Of a stretch of DNA of 64,000 nt, positions 38,201-45,485 are shown piece by piece (within the stretch, counting starts at the first letter, position 1; the number at the start of each line of letters is the position of its first letter). The DNA comes from Conus ventricosus (taxonomy: Eukaryota; Mollusca; Gastropoda; Neogastropoda; Conidae), in contig CM031596.1 of the NCBI GenBank assembly GCA_018398815.1, positions 60,084,520 through 60,148,519 of the forward strand, read 5' to 3'. Position numbers and translations under genes: made by a program. The notes under the pieces are model-generated. The model did no database searches. It was not told the DNA's origin and was given only the letters and a program-made list of their open reading frames with translations.

Positions 38201-39127
38201 ACCACTTCTTTTCTAAACTTTTAAGCTCCTGGAATCAGAACAGCAGTACAGTTTTCAGCTTTTTTTTAATTGTGTTATTTTCAGCAAAAACTGAGCAAGC
38301 AGAATCAGACGTGGGGAGGCAGCACAACAGTGAAGAAACAGGTGGCAGGTACAGCCTCCAGTGTTGCCTTCACTCCTCTGCAGGTGAGTCTGGACTCCTG
38401 TGTGGCCTTGCAGGACCATGTGAAAGTCTGAGAGAAAGGTGCAGTTAATTAAAACCGTGGAGATGAATGAGAAAAAGAGAAGGGAAAACCACAATATTTG
38501 AATGGTAGACTTTCTTGATGTGGGTGAATTGTAATAGAGTTTCTGCTAGAAATGAAACAAGTTTTTTTTCCTTTCCGTGTTCATTTTGAAATTGTTCTTA
38601 TTAACCCTGATTTGATCTGACTCTCATTTGCGCTTGTTCACACAACAGTGATGAATTGTAGTTCAGTGATATTCTTCAGGTACATACCTTTTGTATAGCT
38701 GTGCTTGGCATGTCCTGATACAGGTGATGAACTCGTGGTCTGAAAGCATTCAAGTGAAATTCTGCTTTGAAAAAGTGCAACATGAACAGCAATCCAATGA
38801 TGCTCCTTTCAATGTTAATAAAGCTGTATAATTCTTCACGGGGACTTGTGTCATGGCAATAATTTATTGATTCCATGTTTTTTTTTTCTTCTTCTCAGCA
38901 CATTTTTGTAAATTCTGTATCGGATCAGCGAACATTTTTTGTAATACTCTAGCTTGTGAGCGAGCGTTCTATTATTAATGAAACGGACTCACCTCAGTAC
39001 TTTTCTGTGTCCATGTCACCAGGGTCTGGAGATAGTCAACCCTCAGGCGGCGGAGAAGAAAGCCCAAGAAGCCAACCAGAAGTACTTCTCTTCCACAGCA
39101 GGATTTCTCAAAGTCAACAAATCTTAG
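16705..39127 (+). CDS. PRPF31: PRPF31 (U4/U6 snRNP Prp31), gene span from first detected exon to stop
   Basis: Twelve exons joined in order give about 433 codons that align along the length of animal PRPF31 (human protein about 499 residues). About 60 N-terminal residues (acidic region) are missing upstream. Known role: a nuclear U4/U6 di-snRNP protein that binds the 15.5K protein-U4 snRNA complex through its Nop domain and contacts PRPF6 to hold the U4/U6.U5 tri-snRNP together. Seen: the coiled-coil N-part ([15 protein letters not shown]), the Nop domain core ([36 protein letters not shown]), the basic RKKRGGRR nuclear-localisation type motif, and the Prp31 C-terminal domain ([34 protein letters not shown]). 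Exon borders have GT-AG signals. Two junctions need one base corrected in a G run (exons starting at 28255 and ending at 33791). The span includes introns. Confidence 0.97.
17571..18285. mobile_element. hAT-like non-autonomous DNA element in a PRPF31 intron
   Basis: 715 bp bounded by exact 11-bp inverted ends CAGGGCTTCTG and CAGAAGCCCTG. The flanking 8 bp (AATAATGA left, AATGATAA right) match at six positions, which fits the 8-bp target duplication of hAT elements. Near both ends are repeated GGGGTCCCTGGGACCCC-type palindromes. Inside at 17998-18090 is a frame beginning MSLEAWLT followed by a basic stretch, which could be the truncated start of a transposase. It cannot mobilise itself. Confidence 0.65.
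18291..18522. repeat. Dispersed repeat beginning AATACTTATATAGCGCC
   Basis: Starts with (AAT)n-like sequence, then ACTTATATAGCGCCTATTCTC and CCAAGCTCTAAGCACTTTAC. I recognise this combination as a widespread short repeat of marine-invertebrate genomes but cannot name the family. It lies between the hAT-like element and a SINE. Confidence 0.45.
18523..19525 (-). mobile_element. tRNA-headed SINE (family 1), split by a LINE insertion
   Basis: The minus strand reads through a tRNA-like promoter: box A TAGCTCAGTTGG at 19507-19518 and box B GGTTCGAAC at 19457-19465, then a body nearly identical to the copy at 47.7 kb. The body stops at 19318, is interrupted by about 710 bp of LINE sequence, and resumes at 18525-18606 (CCCATCACCAACTTTC to GCATGCACCC). 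The acceptor stem does not pair, so it is a retroelement head, not a working tRNA. Confidence 0.8.
18607..19317 (-). mobile_element. 5'-truncated LINE (reverse transcriptase C-terminus) nested in the SINE
   Basis: A 206-codon minus-strand frame ends at 18725 and contains [57 protein letters not shown] and [10 protein letters not shown], the usual C-terminal landmarks of LINE reverse transcriptases (jockey/CR1-like). The catalytic part is absent. At 18601-18612 is a (GAA)n tail on the same strand, as expected for target-primed insertion with 5' truncation. The long intact frame suggests a young insertion. It sits inside the SINE in the same orientation. Confidence 0.85.
19526..20980. other. 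PRPF31 intron sequence without recognised features
   Basis: AT-rich, many short frames, no similarity seen. Confidence 0.5.
20993..21084. repeat. Interrupted (GT)n tract just before a PRPF31 exon
   Basis: GTGTGTG with GC and GG interruptions for about 90 bp; it ends about 36 bp before the acceptor at 21120. Confidence 0.9.
21121..21204 (+). CDS. PRPF31: PRPF31 exon
   Basis: 84 bp, acceptor TTTGCAG, donor GTACGT. Encodes [18 protein letters not shown] and continues to NEI, nearly identical to the human segment. A (GT)n tract ends only about 36 bp upstream of the acceptor. Confidence 0.95.
21610..21707 (+). CDS. PRPF31: PRPF31 exon
   Basis: 98 bp, acceptor TTTTTGCAG, donor GTATTC. Encodes [20 protein letters not shown] through EYIFTVK, part of the helical coiled-coil region that precedes the Nop domain. 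Ends in phase 0. Confidence 0.96.
22594..22645. repeat. (GT)n microsatellite
   Basis: About 23 GT units followed by GCGCGC, within a PRPF31 intron. Confidence 0.95.
22876..22919. repeat. (CT)n microsatellite acting as polypyrimidine tract
   Basis: About 22 CT units, followed by CCCCCATTTTTTCTGTC and the TTTCAAG acceptor of the exon at 22947. By position it forms most of the 3' splice-site pyrimidine tract. Confidence 0.9.
22947..23056 (+). CDS. PRPF31: PRPF31 exon
   Basis: 110 bp, acceptor TTTCAAG, donor GTAAGT. Encodes [20 protein letters not shown] and [16 protein letters not shown], highly conserved in the family. The polypyrimidine tract upstream is extended by a (CT)n microsatellite. 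Confidence 0.97.
23217..23290. repeat. (CA)n microsatellite
   Basis: Interrupted CACA tract with GCATG breaks in a PRPF31 intron. Confidence 0.9.
23866..23917 (+). CDS. PRPF31: PRPF31 exon
   Basis: 52 bp, acceptor CCTTTTCCAG, donor GTAAGC. Encodes [17 protein letters not shown]; human has LSEEELERLEEACD at this place. Frame is continuous with both neighbours. Confidence 0.93.
24201..24695. repeat. Tandem repeat, 103-bp unit, about 4.8 copies
   Basis: The landmark ACC(A/T)GATCAGATTATTTGAT starts at 24201, 24306, 24409, 24512 and 24615. Units 2-4 differ at only a few bases, while the first unit and the partial last one are more diverged. It lies in the PRPF31 intron between exons ending 23917 and starting 27229. 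Confidence 0.95.
25575..26760. repeat. Minisatellite based on a 21-bp unit (TTTTTCCTCCTTTGTGGACTG)
   Basis: About 45 imperfect units. Two unit types alternate: a 20-21-bp form (CTGTTTTTCCTCCTTTGTGGA) and longer forms with CCATTCACTTTACTG or CATTTACTG inserted. Because 21 is a multiple of three, all frames stay open and give false proteins of up to 413 codons (Phe/Leu/Pro/Trp-rich on one strand, Lys/Glu/Ser-rich on the other). It is strongly strand-biased: pyrimidines plus TGTGG on the transcribed-sense strand of PRPF31. Confidence 0.95.
26761..27228. other. PRPF31 intron sequence, no feature recognised
   Basis: Ordinary intron DNA leading to the acceptor at 27228. Confidence 0.5.
27229..27346 (+). 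CDS. PRPF31: PRPF31 exon (Nop domain, first part)
   Basis: 118 bp, acceptor TTTGTGTGCAG, donor GTCAGT. Encodes [19 protein letters not shown] and [20 protein letters not shown], the start of the Nop domain that recognises 15.5K-U4 snRNA. Ends one base into a Gly codon. Confidence 0.96.
27796..28020. repeat. Poly-G tracts and purine-rich stretch
   Basis: G runs of about 16 at 27796-27811 and about 20 at 27944-27963, followed by GGGGAGGGAGGAGGGGAGGG-type sequence to about 28012. The run lengths are probably unreliable. Confidence 0.85.
28255..28413 (+). CDS. PRPF31: PRPF31 exon (Nop domain, second part)
   Basis: Acceptor CATCTACAG, donor GTGAGT. Encodes [20 protein letters not shown], then [20 protein letters not shown] and VQKLPP. 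The exon opens with a run of five G at 28257-28261. As written, the codon split from the previous exon puts the conserved protein out of frame by one; with four G the junction reads Met-Gly-Gly-Ala-Gly-Gly in frame. I take this as a G-run length error. Confidence 0.93.
28414..29776. other. PRPF31 intron sequence, no feature recognised
   Basis: AT-rich; a short (GAA)n is present near 29700-29712. No transposon signature identified. Confidence 0.5.
29777..29994 (+). CDS. PRPF31: PRPF31 exon (end of Nop domain, NLS)
   Basis: 218 bp, acceptor TTTCAACATAG, donor GTTGGT. Encodes [20 protein letters not shown], then [20 protein letters not shown] and the basic RKKRGGRR, matching the known nuclear-localisation region of PRPF31. 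Phase 2 end pairs with the next exon. Confidence 0.97.
31064..31916 (-). mobile_element. Long tRNA-derived SINE (family 2), youngest copy
   Basis: About 833 bp plus a poly-A tail (T run 31064-31083 on the plus strand). Reading the minus strand, the 5' head is tRNA-like: box A TGGCGAAGTGGTTA at 31893-31906 and box B GGTTCGAAT at 31854-31862, with a long variable arm-like segment between them that suggests a Ser/Leu-type tRNA. The body carries a second internal A tract at about 31546-31560. The 3' half (31084-31545) is GC-rich. Older copies lie at 36.6-38.1 and 39.2-39.9 kb. This is long for a SINE, so a composite element is possible. Confidence 0.75.
31921..32700. other. PRPF31 intron sequence, no feature recognised
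   Basis: Begins with an A-rich stretch after the SINE. A short AAGAAAAAGAAGAAAA tract occurs near 32410. Nothing else recognised. Confidence 0.5.
32815..33400 (+). mobile_element. LINE 3' end, RNase H-type element (copy A)
   Basis: A plus-strand frame runs from about 32822 to the TAA at 33187-33189. It contains [50 protein letters not shown] and [11 protein letters not shown], the post-RNase H Cys/His tail typical of I/ingi-group LINEs. The 3' UTR includes a poly-T tract (33268-33300) and the segment ACGTGGTGACAGCCCTGAT, and it ends in (CTTAT)n at about 33378-33400. A second, reverse-oriented copy is at 54.7-55.5 kb. It is 5'-truncated and lies in a PRPF31 intron. Confidence 0.8.
33720..33791 (+). 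CDS. PRPF31: PRPF31 exon
   Basis: 72 bp, acceptor CTGTTTTCAG, donor GTCAGT. Encodes [20 protein letters not shown] then NFG. The family continues with Glu-Ile-Glu-Glu. Here the end reads GGGAG before the donor; one more G would give the expected Glu codon and restore phase 0 for the next exon. I read this as a one-base G-run deletion. Confidence 0.95.
34564..34728 (+). mobile_element. SINE core module with (GAA)n tail
   Basis: Begins CTTCCCCGAAGATGGAGTA and includes TGGCTGCCTTAATGGCGGGA and GTCCGCAGGAGTATCAGCCT, ending in an A/G-rich GAAGAAGAA tail. The same module is fused behind a tRNA head at 48.0 kb; here the head is absent. Confidence 0.7.
34781..35877. mobile_element. DNA-transposon-like element with TACCGTAAAGTTCGG ends
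   Basis: The 18-bp ends ATTTACCGTAAAGTTCGG (34781-34798) and its exact reverse complement (35860-35877) bound about 1.1 kb. ATAAGCCGCA-type subterminal repeats occur three times near the left end and three times near the right end (one inverted, GCGGCTTAT). The outermost bases include TA, compatible with a TA target duplication of Tc1/mariner-like elements, but the family is not established. The interior has only short frames (one of 74 codons at 35246-35470), so it is likely non-autonomous. I recognise TATAAGCCGC-containing ends as widespread in animal genomes. Confidence 0.7.
35912..36040 (+). CDS. PRPF31: PRPF31 exon
   Basis: 129 bp, acceptor TTTTAATGTTACAG, donor GTAGAA. Encodes [20 protein letters not shown] and [13 protein letters not shown] in phase 0. 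The acceptor lies only 34 bp downstream of the terminal repeat of a DNA-transposon-like element. Confidence 0.97.
36780..36862. repeat. GT/GC alternating microsatellite
   Basis: GTGTATGTGTG followed by GCATGCACGCATGCATGCGCGC, an alternating purine-pyrimidine stretch with Z-DNA potential. Confidence 0.85.
36900..37685 (-). pseudogene. LINE RNase H domain remnant
   Basis: Minus-strand blocks: [64 protein letters not shown] (eroded from the W-PSH-G--GNE motif) and ISKRG. Order and spacing are those of an RNase H domain in I/ingi-type LINEs, including the conserved Glu (AELYA) and Asp (VDSKS). Stops and frameshifts are present. The 3' end after the protein runs to about 36900. It is inserted in, or next to, the older SINE copy. 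Confidence 0.75.
38285..38383 (+). CDS. PRPF31: PRPF31 exon
   Basis: 99 bp, acceptor TGTTATTTTCAG, donor GTGAGT. Encodes [18 protein letters not shown] and [13 protein letters not shown]. The second block is invariant in animal homologues I know. Confidence 0.97.
39023..39127 (+). CDS. PRPF31: PRPF31 last coding exon
   Basis: 105 bp including the TAG stop, acceptor CATGTCACCAG. Encodes [20 protein letters not shown] and [14 protein letters not shown]. It ends several residues before the human C-terminus, which carries a short extra tail. Confidence 0.96.
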   Translation, partial: GLEIVNPQAAEKKAQEANQKYFSSTAGFLKVNKS

Positions 39128-39234
39128 CCCAGCTCGTTACTCAAGTCTTACTTCTTTTTTTGTTTGTCGATCTCGTATTCTGTCCCTCTTCCCCCTGTCG
39201 GTATTATTGTGGTGCCACTAGTTCTCACTGCACA

Positions 39235-39930
39235 TCCACAGCCACATTCAGGTTTGTCCTATTATAGCTCTTGCACCGGCAGTCCACAGGAGGCAACCTT
39301 CTAGAGAAGATGCCGCACTGCTGCCAGTGATATTCTGTGCTTCTGGTTTTTTTACCCAGCATATACAGGACATCACATACTTCATCCTCTACCAGTGACA
39401 GTGGTGGTTTATTCGTGGAGTCTGCTTTTGAGTTTACCCCTGTGGAGGTCACCATCTTGTCCATTCGTCGACCATATGGCATGAATTTGCTTATACTGAC
39501 AAGTCTAATATGAACTCGCTGTGGCCAGGGACATGATAGGAAATCAGAACTCGAGGTCACCATGAAAGCAGGACATGGAGGCCATAGAATTTGAGACAGT
39601 TTTTTTTTTTTTTAATGAGTAATGAGGATGATGAAAATGTTAGGAGTTCCAGTCTAGACAGAGACTGCATGACAGGGCCACACTTCCTTCGATAATGAAT
39701 CCGGGCATCAGTCGGGCACAGAAGATACAGACACCTGAAGTGTTGGGTCAAAAAATGTGAACACATCCGTTAAGACTCAACTGTTAGGTATCAGTGATCG
39801 CCATGGTAAACTCAATTCTGGATAGGTAACCAGCTGAGCAAGAATAGATTCCACAATACATGCCTCTGATGGGAATCAAGCCCAGGACCTGCCAAACGGC
39901 AAGTCTGCAATGATAACACACCTGGTACTT
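39235..39930 (-). mobile_element. Long SINE family 2, third copy, just after the PRPF31 stop
   Basis: Matches the 31-kb copy along most of its length: CACTGCTGCCAGTG, GAGGTCACCATGAAAGCAGG, a T tract at 39600-39613, GACTGCATGACAGGGC, and ACACCTGAAGTGTTGGGTCA. The tRNA head region at about 39875-39920 is degraded (GGGAATCAAGCCCAGGACCT). It starts about 110 bp after the stop codon, so it may lie in the 3' UTR of PRPF31. Confidence 0.7.
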
Positions 39931-40457
39931 TTTTTGTTAATTAGAAAAAAAAACCTATTCCTTCTTTTATTCTTATCAACCCATCCTTTCTTCGTTAGTG
40001 ATTGGAGATGGGTGTATGAAAATTTGCATGAGGATGAGTGATTGTGTCTGGATGGGAAATTGTATGTATATAAGCTAGCGGGCATTGTCACCCAAACTGG
40101 GGCTTCGTTGTTTAATCTTTATACTTATTTTCTGGTTGTTCTCCCCAGTCGTGTTTTACAGACATGTCATCAGGTTTGCGCATTGATACTTTCCTCTTGT
40201 ATCAAAGAAAAACGTCAAGTGGACATTAAGGAATGTAACACGTGGACTGCAACATGACATGTCAGTATTGCTTTTGTTTGTTTTTGATTAGTTCTTAAGA
40301 AAAAAAAAGACGGAACAGGAAAGATCGCTTGTTGAAGTTGTGTCAAATTCAAGGTTGGAAGTAATATTTAAGAATTGAACGTGTATATATAAGACTTGAA
40401 ATACAAATGTATGTAATGAATATTACGTCTTGCATACCAATATCTTTTACAGGTTCA

Positions 40458-40463
40458 AATAAA
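40458..40463 (+). promoter_or_regulatory. Candidate PRPF31 polyadenylation signal (AATAAA)
   Basis: AATAAA about 1.3 kb after the stop, followed within 35 bp by a TG-rich stretch. If used, the 3' UTR would include the SINE at 39.2-39.9 kb. Nearer alternatives were not obvious. Confidence 0.4.
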
Positions 40464-40469
40464 ATATCT

Positions 40470-43400
40470 TGAAAGTAGTGTGTTTGAGATTGATTTAATT
40501 ATGATGTGAATGAATTCCTTTTCTTTTAATTGTGGTGTGGCAGATGTGTTTGTAAGTCATGAAATTACACAGTGTTGAATCTTCTTGTGTTGGCACACCT
40601 GAATAGCCAGCCTATACATCACCTTTTCTTGCTTATCACTATTCTTTATATTTTTCTTTTAGAAAAATCACATTACAGTTAACTCCTAATAGTACATAAG
40701 GATGTATGAATTAGGGGACAGAAATTGTAAGAAAGCTGTTAATTCCATTGCGCATGTCTGGCTTCATAATTCTTGTTTTGTTTTTGGTTCTATTTGCTAG
40801 CCTCTAGTCTATAGGTGCTTGTCTGTCATGAGAGCAGACACTTACGAAGACTTCTTGCTCAGAGCTTTACAGAGGTACTTTAGCATACACACACACACAC
40901 ACACACACACCAATCTTAGTCTCTTGAGAGACTCTCACAAACTCACATAGATGCATGTGCGTATTTATATATGAACGCGAGGACAAAAGTCAAACAAAAA
41001 TCGAAATTCTCCTTTCAGATTAATAATGGCAGAAGATTTCTGTATTGCCCTACCCATAGGCACAGTTTGCAAAAAGGGGGCATCAATGCGAAAGGAATAC
41101 TCACGAAATTACTGTAAATTTTGCTTTGGCATCTTCAGGAGCTTCTGACTGGAAGGCTGTACTTAATGACTGGTGTGCACAGAATGTAGATGGTTGGTAC
41201 AGTGGAGGAAAACAATGGAGAAACGGAAGCAAGAGTGGTAAGTTTGCACTGATAACAAAATTTAACATTGAAACTCCATCAGCAGTGGTGTAATATGATC
41301 TCGTTTTCTTTTATTAAGGACGAGTCACTCTGCACTGTTTTGAATTCTCTGGAACTGGAAAATGTCTTCTGCTGGCAGTACAATACTGAACTGCAATTAC
41401 CAGGCTGAGAAATAATAGGTGAATTGACAAGCTTTGCTGTTGCATCATTTGAAAGATATTTACGAACTAAGGCAATGCAGCAGAGTTCCAAGAATGACAT
41501 GCGATACTTACTGCTGACCTGATTCTGCATTACAAGTGTCTGGTCAAGTCTGACTATCTGTTTAAAACTAATTTCGCCGTAAATATTTGCTTACCCACTG
41601 CCTGACTGCTCGATTTGTGAGAGAGAGAGAACAAACAAGCATCGTTTCTGTTGTATCGGTGTTTAGCATGAGCTTATTACTGTTCATCCAAGAGAGAGCA
41701 TTGTTACCGAGAGAGAGAACAAAAAATTCCTTATACATATCTGGTATATACAGGAAATCTAATCTCTCCTGTCTCTCTCCCTCTGTCTCCCCTCTCTCTC
41801 TCTCACTGTCAGACATTCTCTCTCTTTCACTCCCTCTCTCTTTCTCTCTCTCTCACACACACACACATGCACGCACCCACACATAGAGGAAAGCTAGGGA
41901 GTGGTGGGTAGGTGATGGAGGATAAGGGGGGGGGGGGGGAGTAAAAGTAATTGGTAGGCGAACAGCTTTTGAATAGCCCTTTTTTTCTTTTTCTTTTTTT
42001 TTAGAGATATGAAAAGATGATAATCATTTGCGATGTCTCGATCAGTAATTGAAGATATGCTCTTTGAAATTGACGACTAACCCTGGCAGACCCTTAAAGT
42101 CACTAACGTTCACCTAATTTTGTGAATTTTTTTAAACCAGCCATGATCAATTTATGGAAGCAGTTATATGAATTATCAACTTTTTATTTGAAAGGCAAAT
42201 ATAGGTGAAAAAAAACAAAAAAAAAGTTCACAAAAAATAATAAAACCTTTGCATAAGATCAACAAATCACTGTTCAGGGACATGAGATCATGACATTTAC
42301 ACTCAAATGTACATTATGATGTCAATATGGAAGCACACACACTGTCAGAACATATACCAATTGCCACTAGGACTTCTCAGACAAGATGCCCTAAGCATGC
42401 CCTGCCATGTCAGTTCGGACTGCAACATCATGAAAACCATTTTCCAGAACACAACATGCTAACACAATTCAGGCTTTTCTTTCTCTTTTTTTTTCTTCTC
42501 TCTCCACTTACAAAGACATTAGTAAAATTGTGTAGGAAACAATGAATGCGTTGCAAAGATGCAAAAAGATAGCTAGAAAGTGCTTTTTTCATGATGAACT
42601 CTGTATGACTTCATGTTATATTACCGCCATGCCACACAAATGACAATGTGATTGTTTCACTTCGGTGACTTGACTATATGAGGAGAGGTAGAGAACTGAA
42701 TTCCATATCCACCCAAGCCACCAGTGTTTTTTGTATCCTCTGGTCCCTAGTGAGACATTGTTGCCTGTTATCCAAACAGCTCATCTGTGCAGAATTAAAG
42801 TGAAATCCACATGGCAAAAGAAACTTGTGGATGTACTACGGAAAACATTTTTTTCCCCCCCATGTCTATCCATCATGCACCATGCTGTGTTCGGTTGTGT
42901 CTGTGGGCACGCATGTTTGTCTGTCAGCGTGAAAACAGCTGGGAAAGTTTTCATTTTATAATTTACAAGAGAATAAGAACTGGGCTACCAGACAACCAAA
43001 CAAATGGAACAAAGTAACGAGACAGAAACAAAGCATTTTGATTCTAAAGAAACAAAGCGTTTTGATTCTGAAGGCTTCTACAAGTAGAACATATTAATGA
43101 AAAAAGAAAAAAAAAATCCTTGCCTGGAGAGCGCCTTCATACAAGTCCTTGGTTTTTTTTCTTTGGTTGTTTGTTTCTTGTCTTTAGGGACTAAAGGGTC
43201 AAAACGCACTGCTTCTGTGTTGTCAGTCGTTCGGTTCGTGTAGCGGTTTAGTAACCCGATCGTCGGTCTCTCAGCCGTCTTATCTGTCACTTGCAGTTGC
43301 TCAGCTTCCGATACCATATGTAAAAAAATTACAGGTGTGTTATGGGGGTCAGTATCGCCATGTGACTTGAAGGTCTCCAGAGTCAATACGACTGCACTCA

Positions 43401-43540
43401 ACAACCCGGCAGTCTGAAAACTACAAACGTCGAAGGAAAGTTCATCTCCGTAAACTAGACCTAACAGTCTCTGCTAGAGGACATACAATAATTTTGTTGA
43501 AAGAATAATTAAAGCTCGCCAGGGTGTCTCTTTCTTAAAC
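40470..43540. other. Intergenic sequence, no gene recognised
   Basis: Holds a (CA)n at about 40889-40911, CT/CA-rich tracts at about 41760-41885, and a G run at about 41927-41939. A 24-bp near-perfect duplication (AACAAAGC-TTTTGATTCT) sits at 43026-43072. No exon or transposon signature seen. Confidence 0.5.
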
Positions 43541-43605
43541 AGTTGCCAATTATCGTGTTTTCACTTTTGACTGGCGTGTGGAAAGCGAGTCGATGTCATC
43601 ACTCC

Positions 43606-43730
43606 GTTTCGTGTGTGTGTGTGTGTATGCGCGCACCTGTGTGTTGTGTGTGTGCATGTTGTGTGTGTGTGTGTGTATGTGAGTGTGCACCTGTGTGTTG
43701 GGGGGGAGGGGGTGTGAGCGTGTGCACATA
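43606..43730. repeat. (GT)n-rich microsatellite cluster
   Basis: GTGTGTG runs with GCGCGCACC and a G run (about 43699-43708). Confidence 0.85.
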
Positions 43731-44047
43731 TTCACATTAACACAGCTCAGCATTGGCTGTTTCTTAGTGGTAAGAAGCGCTAACACAACCAAACTTGGCG
43801 TCATGCTAAATATTCATAAAATCTTGCCATCCATACCTTTAATAAAGATTGTAATGGGCAGAAAGCTGCCATGGAAGTTGTAGGCAACATCTTCGACACT
43901 ACAAAATTTTCATTTTCTTTGAAACTGCGATCAGTTGTATTTATTGCTTCATACATTGATTTTAAAAATGTGTTAAATGACACATCATCCAAACATTACT
44001 ACAAATATTAACTGACAGATGAGACCACTTAATGTCCTTTTGATCAA

Positions 44048-44194
44048 ACAAAGAACTACATGCATACAAAATCTGGCTGAATACAGATATCACATAGAGT
44101 AAGTATATCTCGTCAAATAAGTAGAAGCAAATACACATAAAATCTGGCCAGATGTAGATGGTCACATAGAGTAAGTATATCTTGCCAAACGGGC
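44048..44194. repeat. Two diverged tandem units of about 71 bp
   Basis: AAATCTGGC, CACATAGAGTAAGTATATCT and a following CAAA segment recur 71 bp apart (44070 and 44141). Confidence 0.75.
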
Positions 44195-44728
44195 AAAATA
44201 AGAAATTCATATCCATTAATGGCGAATCAAGGAGTGAACCCATAAGACTCAAAAAGCAGCAAATCAAACTGCCTTGCTCGTTTCCACAACAGTTGCCAAT
44301 GCATTCTAAAAAAATTTTCAGTGTGCCTTTGTCACTGGATCACACCAAACTAGAAAGAGCCGATACTAGTGAAGGTATCTGGAAATGGAGGCGCCAGATA
44401 AAGTAAACATAATCAGGAGATGACGATGAACACCAAGAATTAGTTGAGACTCACGCGAACATCACGAAAGGTTGATCGACAGAAGATGGGTTTGCTTTGA
44501 ATTACGATCTGCCCGATCCATGCACATATTTTTCATCTCTTGATGAAGCTGAAAACAAGCTACAGATACCTTTCTGTTTCAATTATCCACCACGTCCCCA
44601 CACTGTACCCATAGTCGTCACGCAAAGAACACGTTTTAATTGATATAGCGTTAGTTTCATCGCTGAACCAAAAAGAGCGCAGAGCTGGCCCAGGACTTCT
44701 TGATGCTAAAACCCCGTTTGGTTATCCC

Positions 44729-44980
44729 GATAAGACCACACATGGCACGTCAGTCAAATAGGCATTTTCAGGTATATCTGCGGTAAAATAATACATGAGC
44801 CTTTCTGATCCTCACACATTTATTGATAAATTAAGACGGCTGTTTTAAGTTCTCTTGATGGGACCACACCTGGCACTTGAGTCAAATAGGCATATTGCCT
44901 CCTTGTCTTTATATAATCTGCCGTAAAATGCTACACGAGCCTTTTCGATCTTCACGTGTTTCTCAGTTGATTAAGACAGA
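44729..44980. repeat. Two diverged tandem units of about 128 bp
   Basis: ACCACA(C/-)-TGGCAC, GTCAAATAGGCAT, TCTGC-GTAAAAT, GAGCCTTT and TTAAGAC recur in the same order at 44735 and 44863. The second unit contains extra sequence (TTGCCTCCTTGTC). Confidence 0.75.
44818..44823 (-). promoter_or_regulatory. Possible polyadenylation signal for the minus-strand gene
   Basis: AATAAA on the minus strand about 660 bp after the stop at 45486. Supported by position only. Confidence 0.2.
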
Positions 44981-45485
44981 CACAGATCAGCATCATTTAA
45001 GAAAGAAAAGAGAAAAAAAAGAAGAAAATTCCCAGGTTATTTCTTTTAAAAACACACTTAAAACACGTACACATAAAAAAGCGCCAGTTCCAAAATGCAG
45101 AACAGAAGATAGATTCCAGATTTAGTTAGCTCCATACTGTTGTGACAGAGACATGCTGGGTTAAAAAAAAAAATATGGGAAAGGGGTGTTCAGAATGGAG
45201 ATGAATTTTAGGGAGAAGGTGGGGAGTCGGTAAGATTCACAGCTAAACTAAATGTAGTTCAAGTGGAGGGTAACAATGGATTCTGAAATACAGCCAAGCA
45301 AAACTTGCTTGAACTGTTGGCAATCCTAGATTGTAGGAGTCACCGCTTCGGAACATTATGGAAACTCAGCACCAATACCCAACTGGGATAAGAGTTCCAC
45401 ACTTTTGCCAACACATATGTTTGCACGTAGGTTAGACCTGGAGATGCATCCCTCAGCATTTCCAGTGAATGATACTTAAAAGCAA

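Noticed and set aside
41279..41530. 83-codon minus-strand frame as an exon
   Set aside because: No conserved motif, no convincing acceptor and donor pair, and no neighbouring exon.
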